64,000 nt of DNA from Acutalibacter sp. (GCA_020025775.1 JAHHRN010000007.1:62001-126000); one strand, 5' to 3'. Positions 25,254 through 34,320 are shown, counted from the first letter of the stretch. Notes: generated from the letters alone by a model not told the origin. A program made the numbers and translations.

Positions 25254-25619
25254 ATGAAAAAAACACTAAAACTGCAATTAGTTTCTCTTGCGCTTCTGAG
25301 TGCCGGCGTGTGGATTTATTTATCTGCGCAGAGTGTTAAAGGGCGTTTGTCTTTTATTCGTAATTTTATACCAGATTTTTTATGGGCGATGGCTTTTAAT
25401 TTCTCTTTGGCACCGATTTTTAAAGAACTGTTTGGACGGAAATATTTAGTCGCTACAGGCACGGTTTGTTTTTTATGCGGTACACTTTACGAAGTTTTTC
25501 AATATATCGGTATTTGTAAAGGGTATGGCGATGGAATAGACGTAGTGGTATATTTTACAGCAACTCTTTTGAGCTGTAATTTAATAAAAAAATACTATAC
25601 AAAGGAGAAAAAGAAATGA
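25254..25619 (+). CDS. Small VanZ-like membrane protein
   Basis: 121 residues from the ATG at 25254, weakly supported by GGATA upstream. About four hydrophobic spans fill the protein. GTLYEVFQYIG ... GDGIDVVVYFTATLL resembles the YE(V/L)xQ...GDxxDVxxN pattern of VanZ-like proteins, a family mostly of unknown function with some members linked to glycopeptide resistance. Its stop overlaps the next gene by four bases. Probably controlled by the divergent XRE regulator. Confidence 0.6.
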   Translation: MKKTLKLQLVSLALLSAGVWIYLSAQSVKGRLSFIRNFIPDFLWAMAFNFSLAPIFKELFGRKYLVATGTVCFLCGTLYEVFQYIGICKGYGDGIDVVVYFTATLLSCNLIKKYYTKEKKK

Positions 25620-26158
25620 AAAGAGTAATGTATTCAGTTGTGGCAATCGCATTAATTTTGACTTTTACGTTTTTTGCTGTTGCTAGTGGAGGGTCAGATG
25701 CGGAAACATCTGGCGACGGGGGAAATAAGAAAAACGAAACGACAACAGAAAGTGCTAAAATTCCGGCTTATAAGCTCGGAGAAACGGTAACGGTAAAAAC
25801 ATCCGGTAAAGAGTACACAATCAAAATCACAGGCGTTAACGAAACAAAAAAGAGAAACGAATTTTCGGATAAACAAGCTGACAGAGTTATTTTGATTTCT
25901 TACGAGTTTGAAAATATTGCTTGTGAAGATGATTTGTATATTAGTGATATGGATATGAAAGTATACGATAAAGATAATAATATTTTAGAATCCTATCCTG
26001 CAACAGAAGGGAAAGCAGCTTCTTCCGTAAGCCAAGGCAGAAAAGGTAGCGGTGTTATGGCTTATGCTTTAAATAATTCCAACAACTATGTTGAAATGGA
26101 GCATTACAGCAATATTTTCAATTCCAAACCGGATTGTAAATTCATATTAGAATGGTAA
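25616..26158 (+). CDS. Exported DUF4352-like protein
   Basis: 180 residues. A hydrophobic N-terminal segment (about 5-24, YSVVAIALILTFTFFAVASG) acts as signal or anchor; no lipobox Cys follows. A Ser/Gly/Glu/Thr linker leads to an immunoglobulin-like domain (about 50-175) with LGETVTVKTSGKEYTIKI and VILISYEFENI, the pattern of DUF4352-type extracellular domains. Coupled to the VanZ-like gene by a four-base overlap; function unknown. Confidence 0.72.
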   Translation: MKRVMYSVVAIALILTFTFFAVASGGSDAETSGDGGNKKNETTTESAKIPAYKLGETVTVKTSGKEYTIKITGVNETKKRNEFSDKQADRVILISYEFENIACEDDLYISDMDMKVYDKDNNILESYPATEGKAASSVSQGRKGSGVMAYALNNSNNYVEMEHYSNIFNSKPDCKFILEW

Positions 26159-26173
26159 AAAATTCCCTGTAAG

Positions 26174-26217
26174 CAAAAGACCGGAATCCCAGTAAATTTG
26201 GGATTCCGGTCTTTTTA
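26174..26217 (+). terminator. Terminator after the XRE-controlled pair
   Basis: Stem AAGACCGGAATCCC / GGGATTCCGGTCTT followed by TTTTATTTT. Confidence 0.9.
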
Positions 26218-26254
26218 TTTTGATTAGAATTTAGCCTTTACATTTTGTTACGGC

Positions 26255-26761
26255 TTAATCGTCAAATTCTCTTAAATGTCCTTCGCAAAGGAGATTCGGG
26301 TAGTTCCACTGGCGTAAAACCTCATATACTGCAACGGCAACCGAGTTTGAAAGATTTAAACTTCTTGCGGCGGCGTCATTGAGCATGGGGAGTCTGGCAC
26401 AGCGGTCGGGGTGGTCATGCAATAACCATTCCGGCAAACCTTTTGTTTCCTTGCCGAAGAAAAGAAAGACCTTTTCGGGGTATTCTAAATCCGAATGGAT
26501 GTGCTTGCCCTTGGTTGTGAAAAAGTAAAAATTCTCCTCGTCTTCCTTATTTTTCTCGAGAAAATCATCCAAAGAATCATAATAGGTAATGTCTAAAAGA
26601 TGCCAGTAATCAAGGCCGGCACGCTTTAATTTTTTATCGTCAATCTGAAATCCCATTGGGCCGACCAAATGCAGTCTGGAGCCGGTTGCGGCGCAGGTTC
26701 TGGCGATATTGCCCGTGTTCTGCGGGATTTCGGGTTCTACTAAAACAATGTTAAGTTCCAT
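26255..26761 (-). CDS. trmL: tRNA (cytidine(34)-2'-O)-methyltransferase TrmL
   Basis: 168 residues, a minimal SPOUT methyltransferase that 2'-O-methylates the wobble base of tRNA-Leu isoacceptors. It contains NIVLVEPEIPQNTGNIARTCAATG, the FFGKETKGLP motif 2 loop and the trefoil-knot end RLPMLNDAAARSLNLSNSVAVAVYE. Transcribed alone. Confidence 0.95.
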   Translation of the reverse strand: MELNIVLVEPEIPQNTGNIARTCAATGSRLHLVGPMGFQIDDKKLKRAGLDYWHLLDITYYDSLDDFLEKNKEDEENFYFFTTKGKHIHSDLEYPEKVFLFFGKETKGLPEWLLHDHPDRCARLPMLNDAAARSLNLSNSVAVAVYEVLRQWNYPNLLCEGHLREFDD

Positions 26762-26911
26762 AGCTATTCTTCCTTTCCTGTCTTTCTATTATACGAAGAT
26801 TTTTTGTGCTTGTAAAGGCGCAAATTTTTAAAAATCGCAAAATTTCCCAAGGATGATTTTGAAAGAACGCCGTAAACTAAGAATACATCTTAAAAAAGGA
26901 GGATGAAAAAG

Positions 26912-27097
26912 ATGAACAGCTCTATGAGTAATGCCGCAAAGGCAGTCGGCGTAAGCTTAGCCGTAGGTTCTGCGGCTGCCGTTGTCGGTGGGATGATGAA
27001 AAACACCTCCACCAAGCGCAAGGTGAAGAAGACCGCGAAAAAGGCGGCAAATGTCATCACCAGCTTTGTGGATCAGTTACAGGCTTCCATGAAATAA
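26912..27097 (+). CDS. Small YtxH-like protein
   Basis: 61 residues from the ATG at 26912; an ATG nine bases earlier touches the AAAGGAGG site and is too close. An Ala/Val/Gly-rich N-terminal segment (VGVSLAVGSAAAVVGGMM) could be one membrane span, followed by a strongly basic stretch (TKRKVKKTAKKAA) and a short amphipathic end. Such small proteins occur widely in Clostridia; no function is assigned. A strong 11-base hairpin without a clear T-run follows. Confidence 0.6.
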   Translation: MNSSMSNAAKAVGVSLAVGSAAAVVGGMMKNTSTKRKVKKTAKKAANVITSFVDQLQASMK

Positions 27098-27106
27098 AAT
27101 GGACGG

Positions 27107-27140
27107 GGCGCTTTTCTGTTTCTCGATAGAAAAGCGCCTC
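27107..27140 (+). repeat. Intergenic hairpin
   Basis: Perfect inverted repeat GGCGCTTTTCT / AGAAAAGCGCC. The expected T-run comes only after TCGAGGAGA, which is the ribosome site of the next gene, so it is at best a partial terminator or mRNA-stabilising stem. Confidence 0.6.
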
Positions 27141-27153
27141 GAGGAGATTTTTT

Positions 27154-28101
27154 ATGAAAAAATATGTTTTAAAAATCATCGGACTTTGCCTTTGTACGGC
27201 TTTACTCTTTTGTTCTTGCTGCAAGGATAAGCGAATGGAAAGCCCCAAACAGATTCCCGATGAATCTATTGTAGACTATCAGGACCCCATGCCCATGGCG
27301 GGTGAGAATCCAGCGCAAAAGGATGAACAGACCTATACGGGCTTTCCACCCTTGCCGCTGTTGGATTTTACGGTGCCCGACCCCGAAAACACAAGGGGAC
27401 TTTCCACCGAAAAGCACGGCTACAGCTACGGCGTCTCCAAGGACGGCAAGCCGCACCAAACCTCGATTGAGAATCAAAAGTATTTTGAGGAAAAAGGCTT
27501 CAACGCCGTTTGCCTCGATACAAAATCTACCGAAAAGGTGCTGTATTTAACCTTCGATTGTGGTTATGAAAACGGCTACACCGCGAAGATTTTGGATACT
27601 TTGCGCGAAAAGGGCGTGCCGGCGGCATTTTTCTGCACGCTTCCACAGGTGAAAGACTACCCCGACCTCATTGCCCGTATGATTCAAGAAGGGCATATTG
27701 TCGGCAACCATTCCGTAAAGCATCCGTCCTTCCCGAAGCTCACAAGGCTCGAAATGGCACAGGAAATCAAGGGTATGGATGATTATTTGCGCACGCATTT
27801 CGGCTACAGCGCGCCGTTTTTCCGCTTCCCCATGGGCGAATATTCCGATTGCGCCCTCGATTTGGTCGGCTCGCTCGGCTTTAAATGTGTCTTTTGGTCC
27901 TCCGCCTACGCGGATTGGGATTTAGACAAGCAAAAAGGCGAGGAGTATGCGTTTCAAACCGTTACGGCTCGCATTCACCCCGGTGCAGTACTGCTTTTGC
28001 ATTCCGTTTCTCCCGATAACGCCCACGCCTTGGGCAGAATTATTGACTGGGCAAGAAACGAAGGCTATACCTTTAAATCCCTTGCCGAAATGCCGGCATA
28101 A
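27154..28101 (+). CDS. pdaA: Polysaccharide deacetylase, PdaA-type (spore cortex muramic-delta-lactam formation)
   Basis: 315 residues. An N-terminal signal with lipobox-like LLFCSCC suggests a lipoprotein, unlike most PdaA proteins. The NodB domain has TFDCGYENGY (motif 1, with Asp), GNHSVKHPSF (metal His pair), FRFPMGEYSD and LLHSVS. The preceding HGYSYGVSKDGKPHQTSIENQ block is typical of the sporulation-specific PdaA family, which removes acetyl groups from muramic acid before lactam formation. This supports a spore-forming host. Confidence 0.88.
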   Translation: MKKYVLKIIGLCLCTALLFCSCCKDKRMESPKQIPDESIVDYQDPMPMAGENPAQKDEQTYTGFPPLPLLDFTVPDPENTRGLSTEKHGYSYGVSKDGKPHQTSIENQKYFEEKGFNAVCLDTKSTEKVLYLTFDCGYENGYTAKILDTLREKGVPAAFFCTLPQVKDYPDLIARMIQEGHIVGNHSVKHPSFPKLTRLEMAQEIKGMDDYLRTHFGYSAPFFRFPMGEYSDCALDLVGSLGFKCVFWSSAYADWDLDKQKGEEYAFQTVTARIHPGAVLLLHSVSPDNAHALGRIIDWARNEGYTFKSLAEMPA

Positions 28102-28104
28102 AAA

Positions 28105-28143
28105 TAAGGTGGAGACTTTAAAAGTCATCCACCTTGTTTTTTA
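28105..28143. terminator. Bidirectional terminator
   Basis: Stem AAGGTGGA-GACTTT / AAAGTC-TCCACCTT region with flanking A and T runs between convergent genes. Confidence 0.75.
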
Positions 28144-29475
28144 TAGTGTAAACCAGTTGATATTATTTTCAAAGGTGCAGTCATTGGCAAAACGAATCCC
28201 CGAAAGCGCGGGGGCAGTAGGCTTTCGCAGGGCAAAACCAATAGCGACAGCCTCTTTAAAATCGCCCTCTGCTGTGAAGCGGTTTTCTGTTCCGCCGAGC
28301 AATGCCCTGTCTTGAAAATCAGAAAATAAAACGTGCTTTTTCATCTCATTATTATATTTTACATAGCAAGAAAGCGAAGAAAATCCGTAGGGAAGAGCGA
28401 ATCCCTCGTTACAAAGCGTTAAAGTTAAACGATTTTCGGTAAAGGCAATTTCCTTTACTGAAATTAGATAACCCAGATGATCGGCGAGATAATCAAAAAC
28501 CGTTCTCTCTATTTCTTCTTGTTCGGAATTTTTAAAATATGTTGTGGAATAGGGGAGACCCAGCTCTACAGATTGTGCCGTGGAAAGGGTTTCACCTTGC
28601 CAGCGAGACATATTATAAGCTTTCCCGTCCTCTATAAAATTGTGGGTCATGCTCAAGGTCGAAAGGTGTCGAAGTGCACAGCCTTTTAAAAATTCTAAGC
28701 CGTCAATCCACCCATTTTTATAGGAAGTGTCCTTGCCCCACGGCATTTCGCCGTCATTCAGCAATAATGCGGATTCTTTTGAGAAATTTTGAAACTCTGG
28801 CGCATCCGGCGTGCTCCATTTGTGATAAACACCGACCAGATAATCATCGTGATAACCGATGCGGTCAAAGTTTTTGTGCGCGGGAATTTTCTTTTTCATA
28901 TATTCACGCCGTACCTGCAAAGAAAGCCAGTCGGGCAGAATATCGGCAATCGCCGTAAGCAGTTTTTTCTTAGAATGAAAGTGTTTCGCTGTGTGCCATT
29001 CGCCCCAAGCACCGAAAAATCCTGCCTGAAGCACCAAAACCGTGTCTTTTGCGAGTGCTTCGTGTTCGGACATCCATTTGGAAATCTCTTCTAAATGCGC
29101 CTTTATTTGCTTTGTGGTAGGGCCTATCTTTCGATTGACCTCAAATTCATAAGCAAAACGTAAAACGGCGCGAAGTCCGCGGGCTTTGAGTCCCTCTAAA
29201 TAGGTTTCCAGCTGTGCAAACGCCCTTTCGTCTAAAGGCTTTTTGCAGTATTCCGAAAGATAAACATAAACCTGCACTAAATGCACGGGATAGTCTTTAT
29301 AAAGCGCTAGCTGTTCGTCTAAATAACCGAGCGGCGTTTTACCCTTGTGAAAGGTGACGGTGTCCGAGCCAAGACAAATATAGGCTTCTAAGCGAAAGCC
29401 GCGGTCTGGATTCTCCCGAAGCGACGAAAAAGCTTCGCCGTAAAGGGGAGAGGGATGAATTGTTTGTGTTGCCAT
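28141..29475 (-). CDS. DUF4874/DUF4832 domain protein, putative glycosidase-like
   Basis: 444 residues from MATQTIHPSPL at 29475, with GAAAGGG upstream; earlier in-frame starts lie in a terminator. The N-terminal two-thirds looks like a TIM barrel: VQVYVYLSEYC, VLRFAYEFEVNRKIGP, VLVLQAGFFGAWGEWH, with the conserved GEWH. The C-terminal third has a beta-sandwich look, as in DUF4832. No signal peptide. Family members are thought to be glycoside-hydrolase-like, but no activity is established. Confidence 0.75.
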   Translation of the reverse strand: MATQTIHPSPLYGEAFSSLRENPDRGFRLEAYICLGSDTVTFHKGKTPLGYLDEQLALYKDYPVHLVQVYVYLSEYCKKPLDERAFAQLETYLEGLKARGLRAVLRFAYEFEVNRKIGPTTKQIKAHLEEISKWMSEHEALAKDTVLVLQAGFFGAWGEWHTAKHFHSKKKLLTAIADILPDWLSLQVRREYMKKKIPAHKNFDRIGYHDDYLVGVYHKWSTPDAPEFQNFSKESALLLNDGEMPWGKDTSYKNGWIDGLEFLKGCALRHLSTLSMTHNFIEDGKAYNMSRWQGETLSTAQSVELGLPYSTTYFKNSEQEEIERTVFDYLADHLGYLISVKEIAFTENRLTLTLCNEGFALPYGFSSLSCYVKYNNEMKKHVLFSDFQDRALLGGTENRFTAEGDFKEAVAIGFALRKPTAPALSGIRFANDCTFENNINWFTL

Positions 29476-29493
29476 GATTGTGCCCTTTCTTAA

Positions 29494-29533
29494 TAAAAAA
29501 AGCATCTTGCAAAATACAAGATGCTTTTTAAAC
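29494..29533 (-). terminator. Terminator hairpin upstream of the DUF4832-type gene
   Basis: Stem AAAAAGCATCTTG / CAAGATGCTTTTT with long T-run on the minus strand, after the M28 peptidase stop. Confidence 0.85.
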
Positions 29534-29547
29534 CTTCGGATTTTAGA

Positions 29548-30786
29548 TTACTGCTTAGCGCCGTTATCAAACATCTCAAGAGCCTTAACGCTGGCTGCGA
29601 AGCAACCTGCAAGACCTTCGAGGTTCATGTTGTCATAGGTATCGCGGCGGGTGTGGTAGTAGTCTTCCAATTTGTGGTTAAGACCGGTAACGCCAGTAGC
29701 TCTGAAGCCTGCCTGTGCAAAAGCTGCGGAGTCTGTTGCACCACCGAGAGGCGGAACCCAACCCTTTTTGCAGGGAACGCCAGCTTCTTTTGCGGCTTCC
29801 ATGAAGAGGTCGGAAACGTCCTTATCTGCCTTAACGGAACCGTTGAGGTCGCGGTAGTTGGTCATTAAGTATTTCGGATCGTGAATGGTATCATAGGAGA
29901 AAATGAAGGTCGGAACGTCATCAAATTCGCCCTTATGCGCTTCACACCATGCCTTAGCGCCTCTAAGACCTGCTTCTTCGGAGCCGGTTAAGATAACGCC
30001 GATTTCGGTGTTTTCAAATTCAATGCCTTCATCCTGTAACATTTTGAGAATAGCGATACCTATGTAGCAACCGGAAAGGTTGTCGTTAGCACCGTCAACC
30101 ACACGCTTTTTGTTCCACATCCAGTAAAGACCAACGAGGAAAGGAACGAAGAGAAGACCCCAAAGTGCGGCTGTGCAGAGGGGAGAAGTCTTGTCAATTA
30201 CACCAAACACGCCGTTCTGGCTGATGCTGATGCAAGAAAGAACAAGATAGTAAATAGCGCCGATAGCGCAGATGATGGCGTGGCCTTCAAAGCCAACACC
30301 GCCGAGTGCGTAGTTTACGGGCCATTCCCAAGCAGCATCGGGGTGACCGTTGAAGAAAATACGGCGTTTTACTTCGCCTGTGCAGGATTTCACAGCGGTA
30401 ACGTTGTGACCTGTTTTTTCCGGGAAGAAACGGTCAACAAATTTCTTGTAGATGCCGAACTGTAAGAAAACAATTACAAGACCGGCTACAATTAAAAGTA
30501 CGGAAAGCAGCGGTGCAAAAAAGAAGAGTGCGATTGCTGCTAAAACGAAAGAAATGGTAAAGTAAATCCAGCCATAGAAAGAACCGGGATTTTCTTTAAA
30601 TGATTCTACGTCTGCTCTCTCACAGCCGCAGTCCTTTTTCAGAACCTTTGCCATGTACTCGCAAGCCTGCTGTTCACCCTTAGAACCGGGTGCACGCTTT
30701 TCAAATTTTTTGCAAATATATGTAATTTCTTTTAACATATATTTCGCAGCCATGTCTTTTTTTTCGATGATTTTTTGTAAATCCAT
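29548..30786 (-). CDS. M28 family metallopeptidase with membrane spans
   Basis: 412 residues from MDLQKIIEKK at 30786, placed by the AAAGGGGGA ribosome site. Two-zinc M28 aminopeptidase features: His and Asp in NGHPDAAWEW, bridging Asp in DGANDNLSG, the EE pair in TGSEEAGLRG, Asp in FSYDTIHD and terminal His in GLNHKLEDYYHTRRDT. Two spans at about 70-110 and two at about 185-245 are inserted around the catalytic domain, so it is membrane-bound. Single gene. Confidence 0.87.
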   Translation of the reverse strand: MDLQKIIEKKDMAAKYMLKEITYICKKFEKRAPGSKGEQQACEYMAKVLKKDCGCERADVESFKENPGSFYGWIYFTISFVLAAIALFFFAPLLSVLLIVAGLVIVFLQFGIYKKFVDRFFPEKTGHNVTAVKSCTGEVKRRIFFNGHPDAAWEWPVNYALGGVGFEGHAIICAIGAIYYLVLSCISISQNGVFGVIDKTSPLCTAALWGLLFVPFLVGLYWMWNKKRVVDGANDNLSGCYIGIAILKMLQDEGIEFENTEIGVILTGSEEAGLRGAKAWCEAHKGEFDDVPTFIFSYDTIHDPKYLMTNYRDLNGSVKADKDVSDLFMEAAKEAGVPCKKGWVPPLGGATDSAAFAQAGFRATGVTGLNHKLEDYYHTRRDTYDNMNLEGLAGCFAASVKALEMFDNGAKQ

Positions 30787-30947
30787 AAAACGTCCCCCTT
30801 TAATATTAGACATTATGTATACTGTATCACACTACCACCCACAACTTATGAATAAATAATGAATAAGATATTAACAAAACGTGAATAAAGGGGAAGAAAG
30901 GTCCTCGAAGAGTCAATAAAAAACACTTGACACAGGATTTGTTCAAA

Positions 30948-30983
30948 AGAAAAAAGAGGACGGCTCAAAGCAGAGCGTCCTCT
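30948..30983 (-). terminator. Terminator overlapping the DUF6514-like gene end
   Basis: Stem AGAGGACG / CGTCCTCT followed on the minus strand by TTTTTTCTTTT; the upstream arm is within the last codons. Confidence 0.75.
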
Positions 30984-31213
30984 ATAGCATCTTTAAAATG
31001 AATAGGCTCTAATTCCTCTTCTGTACAAAGCTTTGCAAATTGGTGTGCAGATTTTTTATCTGTAAATACATCATGATATTTCGAAAGTAGAACGAAACGC
31101 CCTCCCGACGTCTCATATAGTGCAATTCCGTATGCTGAATAAGTTCCGAAGTCGTCTGAATAGCCTTCTTCCTCAAGAACTTTGTACAGATAGCGCATCG
31201 AAGCAATCCTCAT
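30965..31213 (-). CDS. Small DUF6514-like protein downstream of an XRE gene
   Basis: 82 residues (or 77 if it starts at the second Met). TYSAYGIALYET, FVLLSKYHDVFTDKKSAHQFAKLC and the acidic end PIHFKDAIEDALL match a small Clostridia family of unknown function. It overlaps the end of the XRE gene by about 40 bases in another frame, so the two are translated together. Confidence 0.6.
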   Translation of the reverse strand: MRIASMRYLYKVLEEEGYSDDFGTYSAYGIALYETSGGRFVLLSKYHDVFTDKKSAHQFAKLCTEEELEPIHFKDAIEDALL

Positions 31214-31412
31214 CTTTTAGGATATCTAGGCTGAAGTGCATGACTTCTGCAATGCGAACGGCATTGCTGAGTTTAGGATCCGTTTTTCCAAGCTCCAAGC
31301 TTTGATAGTGACGCAAGGAAATATGGCAGAGTTCCGCAGCTTCTAGCTGCGTTAGCTTTTGCTCTGTTCGGCTCTTATAAAGCATTTTAGCAAAACATAT
31401 GGCTACAGACAT
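31173..31412 (-). CDS. XRE family helix-turn-helix protein
   Basis: 79 residues, essentially one Cro/CI helix-turn-helix (KLTQLEAAELCHISLRHYQSLELGKTDPKLSNAVRIAEVM). It starts 41 bases before the next gene's stop in overlapping frames. No toxin-like partner is recognised, but a two-gene toxin-antitoxin-like arrangement cannot be excluded. Confidence 0.75.
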   Translation of the reverse strand: MSVAICFAKMLYKSRTEQKLTQLEAAELCHISLRHYQSLELGKTDPKLSNAVRIAEVMHFSLDILKDEDCFDALSVQSS

Positions 31413-31580
31413 TTTTTGTATCTCCCTTCGAACTAGTATATTTTATCCTATATGAAAATAGGTTTAAACGCTGTCTAGTTCCTATTGTAGAAAAAGTATA
31501 AAATATATATAATATGTCATAAAAAAACACATAATATTCACGAAAAATTCCCTAAAATGGGCCTTATTTTCAAAATAAAA

Positions 31581-31619
31581 CCGATATAACACATTTTTTT
31601 GTGCTATATCGGCAAAAAA
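31581..31619 (-). terminator. Terminator after the acyl-CoA synthetase gene
   Basis: Stem CCGATATAACACA / TGTGCTATATCGG (one G-T pair) followed on the minus strand by a T-run. Confidence 0.8.
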
Positions 31620-31632
31620 GTAATACAAAAGT

Positions 31633-33216
31633 TTAAACAATAGGCTCCTGTACTCTTTTGATTTTCGCGCTTGTAGTTTTTTGAAATGGTACTTCACGAC
31701 GCTTGATTTTGCGAATGTGTTTGTAATTTGGTAAAGTATCGTTGATTTTTTCTATCTCGGCGCGGAGCATTTCGGGTGTAATCTCCGGAGATTCCTGCTC
31801 TATGTAAATCTCCGCGGTGATTGCGTGATTTTCATCATATACCAAAGCTTCCGAAACAAAGGGAATTTTATAAATCATGGCCTCCAGCTCCTCGGCGGAA
31901 ACATTTTCGCCGTTTGAGAGGAGAATTAAATTCTTCTTTCTGCCGGTGATGAAGAGGAAGTTGTCCGCATCCACCCTGCCTAAATCGCCGGTTTTGAACC
32001 AGCCGTCCTGGAAGGATTCGGCAGTGGCTTCGGGGTCATTGTAATAACCCGTGGAAACGGAAACGCCGTGCGCCCAGATTTCCCCGTCTACAATTTTGAC
32101 TTCACATTCCGGCACAATTTTGCCGACGGAATTCGGACGGTGATAGTAATCAAAATTCACAGAAAGAAGCGGAGAGCATTCCGTAAGCCCGTAGCCCTGA
32201 AACAGATTGATGCCGATGCTGTTGAATTTGGCAATTAAATCTTCTTCTAAGGGTGCGCCACCGCACATGAGGGTTTTCAGTCTGCCGCCGAGTGCCGCAC
32301 GAATCTCCTTTAAAAAGAGACCGCTTAAATCCATGTGATGACGGTAGAAAAAGAGGTTAATTTTTGTGAATCTATAGAACTGTTTTTCTTTCTTTTGCTT
32401 CTTAACATTTTTTTCAATGCGCTTAAACAGTTTTTCGGCGAGCATCGGCACAATGAACATAAGCGTCGGTGCATATTCCTGCATTTCCTTTTGCACATAA
32501 CGAATGCCGGAGCAAAGACAAATGGTAACGCCGGCGGAAAGCATGCCTAAAATAGTGCAGGTGAGTTCATAGGTGTGATTAAAGGGGAGCACCGATAAAA
32601 TGACATCCTTGCCGTGCTCTACCTGTACCGCACCGAGCCCCTGCCAAACATTCGAGGCAAGATTTCTTTGCGTGAGCATAACACCCTTGCTTGTGCCGGT
32701 GGTGCCGGAGGTGAATACAATTTCAAATAAAGCGTCGGGGTCAATTTCGGGTAAGGAAAGCTCTACGGCGGGAGATGCAGTTAAAGTCTGCATGGAAACG
32801 CCGAAAACATCGCTGCCCTCTAAAACGGCATCGGCTTTTTTCTGCGAAGCTTCATCGTAAACGAGGCAGTCCACATCGGATTTTTGTAAAAGGTCTTTCA
32901 AATCCGCAGAGGAAAGCTTGCGGTCTAAGGGAACAATTACAAGACCGGCAAAAGCCGCGGAAAGATAAGTGACAATCCATTCGTAAGAGGAAGGCCCTAA
33001 AACAGCCACATGACGGATTTCTTTCGGCTGGGTGAGCAGAAGCTTTGCAAAATGCATAACATCCGCTAACAGCTCGGTATAGGTTTTTTGAAACGGGACT
33101 TTGTTACGCTTGAATCGAATGGCGACAGAATCCCCATAATGCGCAGCGGAGCTTTCCACAAGCTCTTTCAGAGAAGCGGTTCTTTCGTTCTCATAAAATG
33201 CGTAGTTTTCTTTCAT
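31633..33216 (-). CDS. AMP-dependent synthetase/ligase (long-chain acyl-CoA synthetase-like)
   Basis: 527 residues. ANL-superfamily adenylating enzyme with P-loop FTSGTTGTSKGVMLTQ, the YGLTECSP motif, TGDLGRVD and the hinge GRKKNLI. Overall similarity is to FadD-type long-chain fatty-acid ligases, but the end is shorter than usual. A distinct basic segment (KRIEKNVKKQKKEKQFYRF) lies around residue 275, common in this clostridial group. It could also activate another carboxylic acid. Transcribed alone. Confidence 0.87.
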   Translation of the reverse strand: MKENYAFYENERTASLKELVESSAAHYGDSVAIRFKRNKVPFQKTYTELLADVMHFAKLLLTQPKEIRHVAVLGPSSYEWIVTYLSAAFAGLVIVPLDRKLSSADLKDLLQKSDVDCLVYDEASQKKADAVLEGSDVFGVSMQTLTASPAVELSLPEIDPDALFEIVFTSGTTGTSKGVMLTQRNLASNVWQGLGAVQVEHGKDVILSVLPFNHTYELTCTILGMLSAGVTICLCSGIRYVQKEMQEYAPTLMFIVPMLAEKLFKRIEKNVKKQKKEKQFYRFTKINLFFYRHHMDLSGLFLKEIRAALGGRLKTLMCGGAPLEEDLIAKFNSIGINLFQGYGLTECSPLLSVNFDYYHRPNSVGKIVPECEVKIVDGEIWAHGVSVSTGYYNDPEATAESFQDGWFKTGDLGRVDADNFLFITGRKKNLILLSNGENVSAEELEAMIYKIPFVSEALVYDENHAITAEIYIEQESPEITPEMLRAEIEKINDTLPNYKHIRKIKRREVPFQKTTSAKIKRVQEPIV

Positions 33217-33448
33217 GTAATAAACGATCCTTTTGGGCTACAGTGCCCGTTATTTTGTTTACAGGTTGCGTAAAAGTGTTAAAAAACACACATCATAAAG
33301 CATAGTTTTTCTTTGTGGAAGCATAGTGACAAAAATTAGAACATTTTGTAAACTTTGTGCTTCTAAAATCACCCGCGAAAAAGAAAATTTTTAACTTGAC
33401 GGTGAGATTTTGAAATGCTATTATTAAGAAAAAAGGGAGCGTGATTTT

Positions 33449-34129
33449 GTGAGATATGAAATTTTCGGCGATACTCTTCCGGCAGTGTCCTGCTATTTAG
33501 AAGCCAATGAATCCATGATTACAGAGCGTGGCTCTATGTCTTGGATGACCCCGAATATGAAGATGGAAACCACCACCAACGGTGGCATCGGTAAAGTATT
33601 CGGCAGAATGTTCAGTGGCGAAGCACTTTTCCAAAATCGTTATACGGCGATGGGCAGCAGAGGTATGATTACCTTCGCTTCTTCCTTCCCCGGCAATATT
33701 ACCGCATTTCAGATTACACCGCAGTGCCCCATGATTGTGCAGAAGAGCGGCTTTTTAGCTTCGGAATCCACCGTGGAGCTCTCTATCTTTTTCCAAAAGA
33801 AATTCGGCTCCGGCATTTTCGGTGGTGAGGGCTTCATCATGCAGAAGCTTTCCGGCAACGGTATAGCCTTTGTAGAATTCGACGGTAACGTGGTCGAATA
33901 TGAACTCGCGCCAGGTCAGCAGCTGATTGTGGATACAGGCTATGTTGCGGCAATGACCGCCAGCTGTTCCATGGATATTCAAACCGTACCCGGTGTGAAA
34001 AATATGCTGTTCGGCGGTGAAGGCGTATTCAATACCGTGATTACAGGCCCTGGTAAGGTTTACTTACAAACCATGCCGATTCCGCAGGTAGCCGGTGCTT
34101 TAAGACCCTACTTCCCTTCGGGCAACTGA
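33449..34129 (+). CDS. AIM24/TIGR00266 family protein
   Basis: 226 residues, GTG start with AAAGGGAG upstream. Beta-helical family with Gly-rich repeats: GRMFSGEALFQNRY, GGEGFIMQKLSGNG, VDTGYVAAMTASCSM and GPGKVYLQTMPI. Related proteins include yeast AIM24 and many bacterial TIGR00266 proteins; molecular role is unknown. Single gene between two terminators. Confidence 0.92.
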   Translation: MRYEIFGDTLPAVSCYLEANESMITERGSMSWMTPNMKMETTTNGGIGKVFGRMFSGEALFQNRYTAMGSRGMITFASSFPGNITAFQITPQCPMIVQKSGFLASESTVELSIFFQKKFGSGIFGGEGFIMQKLSGNGIAFVEFDGNVVEYELAPGQQLIVDTGYVAAMTASCSMDIQTVPGVKNMLFGGEGVFNTVITGPGKVYLQTMPIPQVAGALRPYFPSGN

Positions 34130-34142
34130 GAAAAGACTTGAT

Positions 34143-34181
34143 AAAATCCCTCTGTATTTGGACACAGAGGGATTTTTTGTT
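34143..34181 (+). terminator. Terminator after the AIM24-like gene
   Basis: Stem AAATCCCTCTGT / ACAGAGGGATTT and a T-run. Confidence 0.88.
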
Positions 34182-34285
34182 CCCTTTTTGCCTGTTATTA
34201 TAACAAATTATAAGGATAAAATCAAATTGAAATCCTAGAAACTACGGTTATTTATGTACCTTTCTTTTCCTCTTTTTCGATTAAA

Positions 34286-34320
34286 AAAACAAAAGACACA
34301 CCGAAAGTGTGTCTTTTATT
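34286..34320 (-). terminator. Terminator of the TrpXYZ-type ABC operon
   Basis: Stem AAAAGACACAC / GTGTGTCTTTT with a CGAA-type loop; minus-strand T-run follows. Confidence 0.85.
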
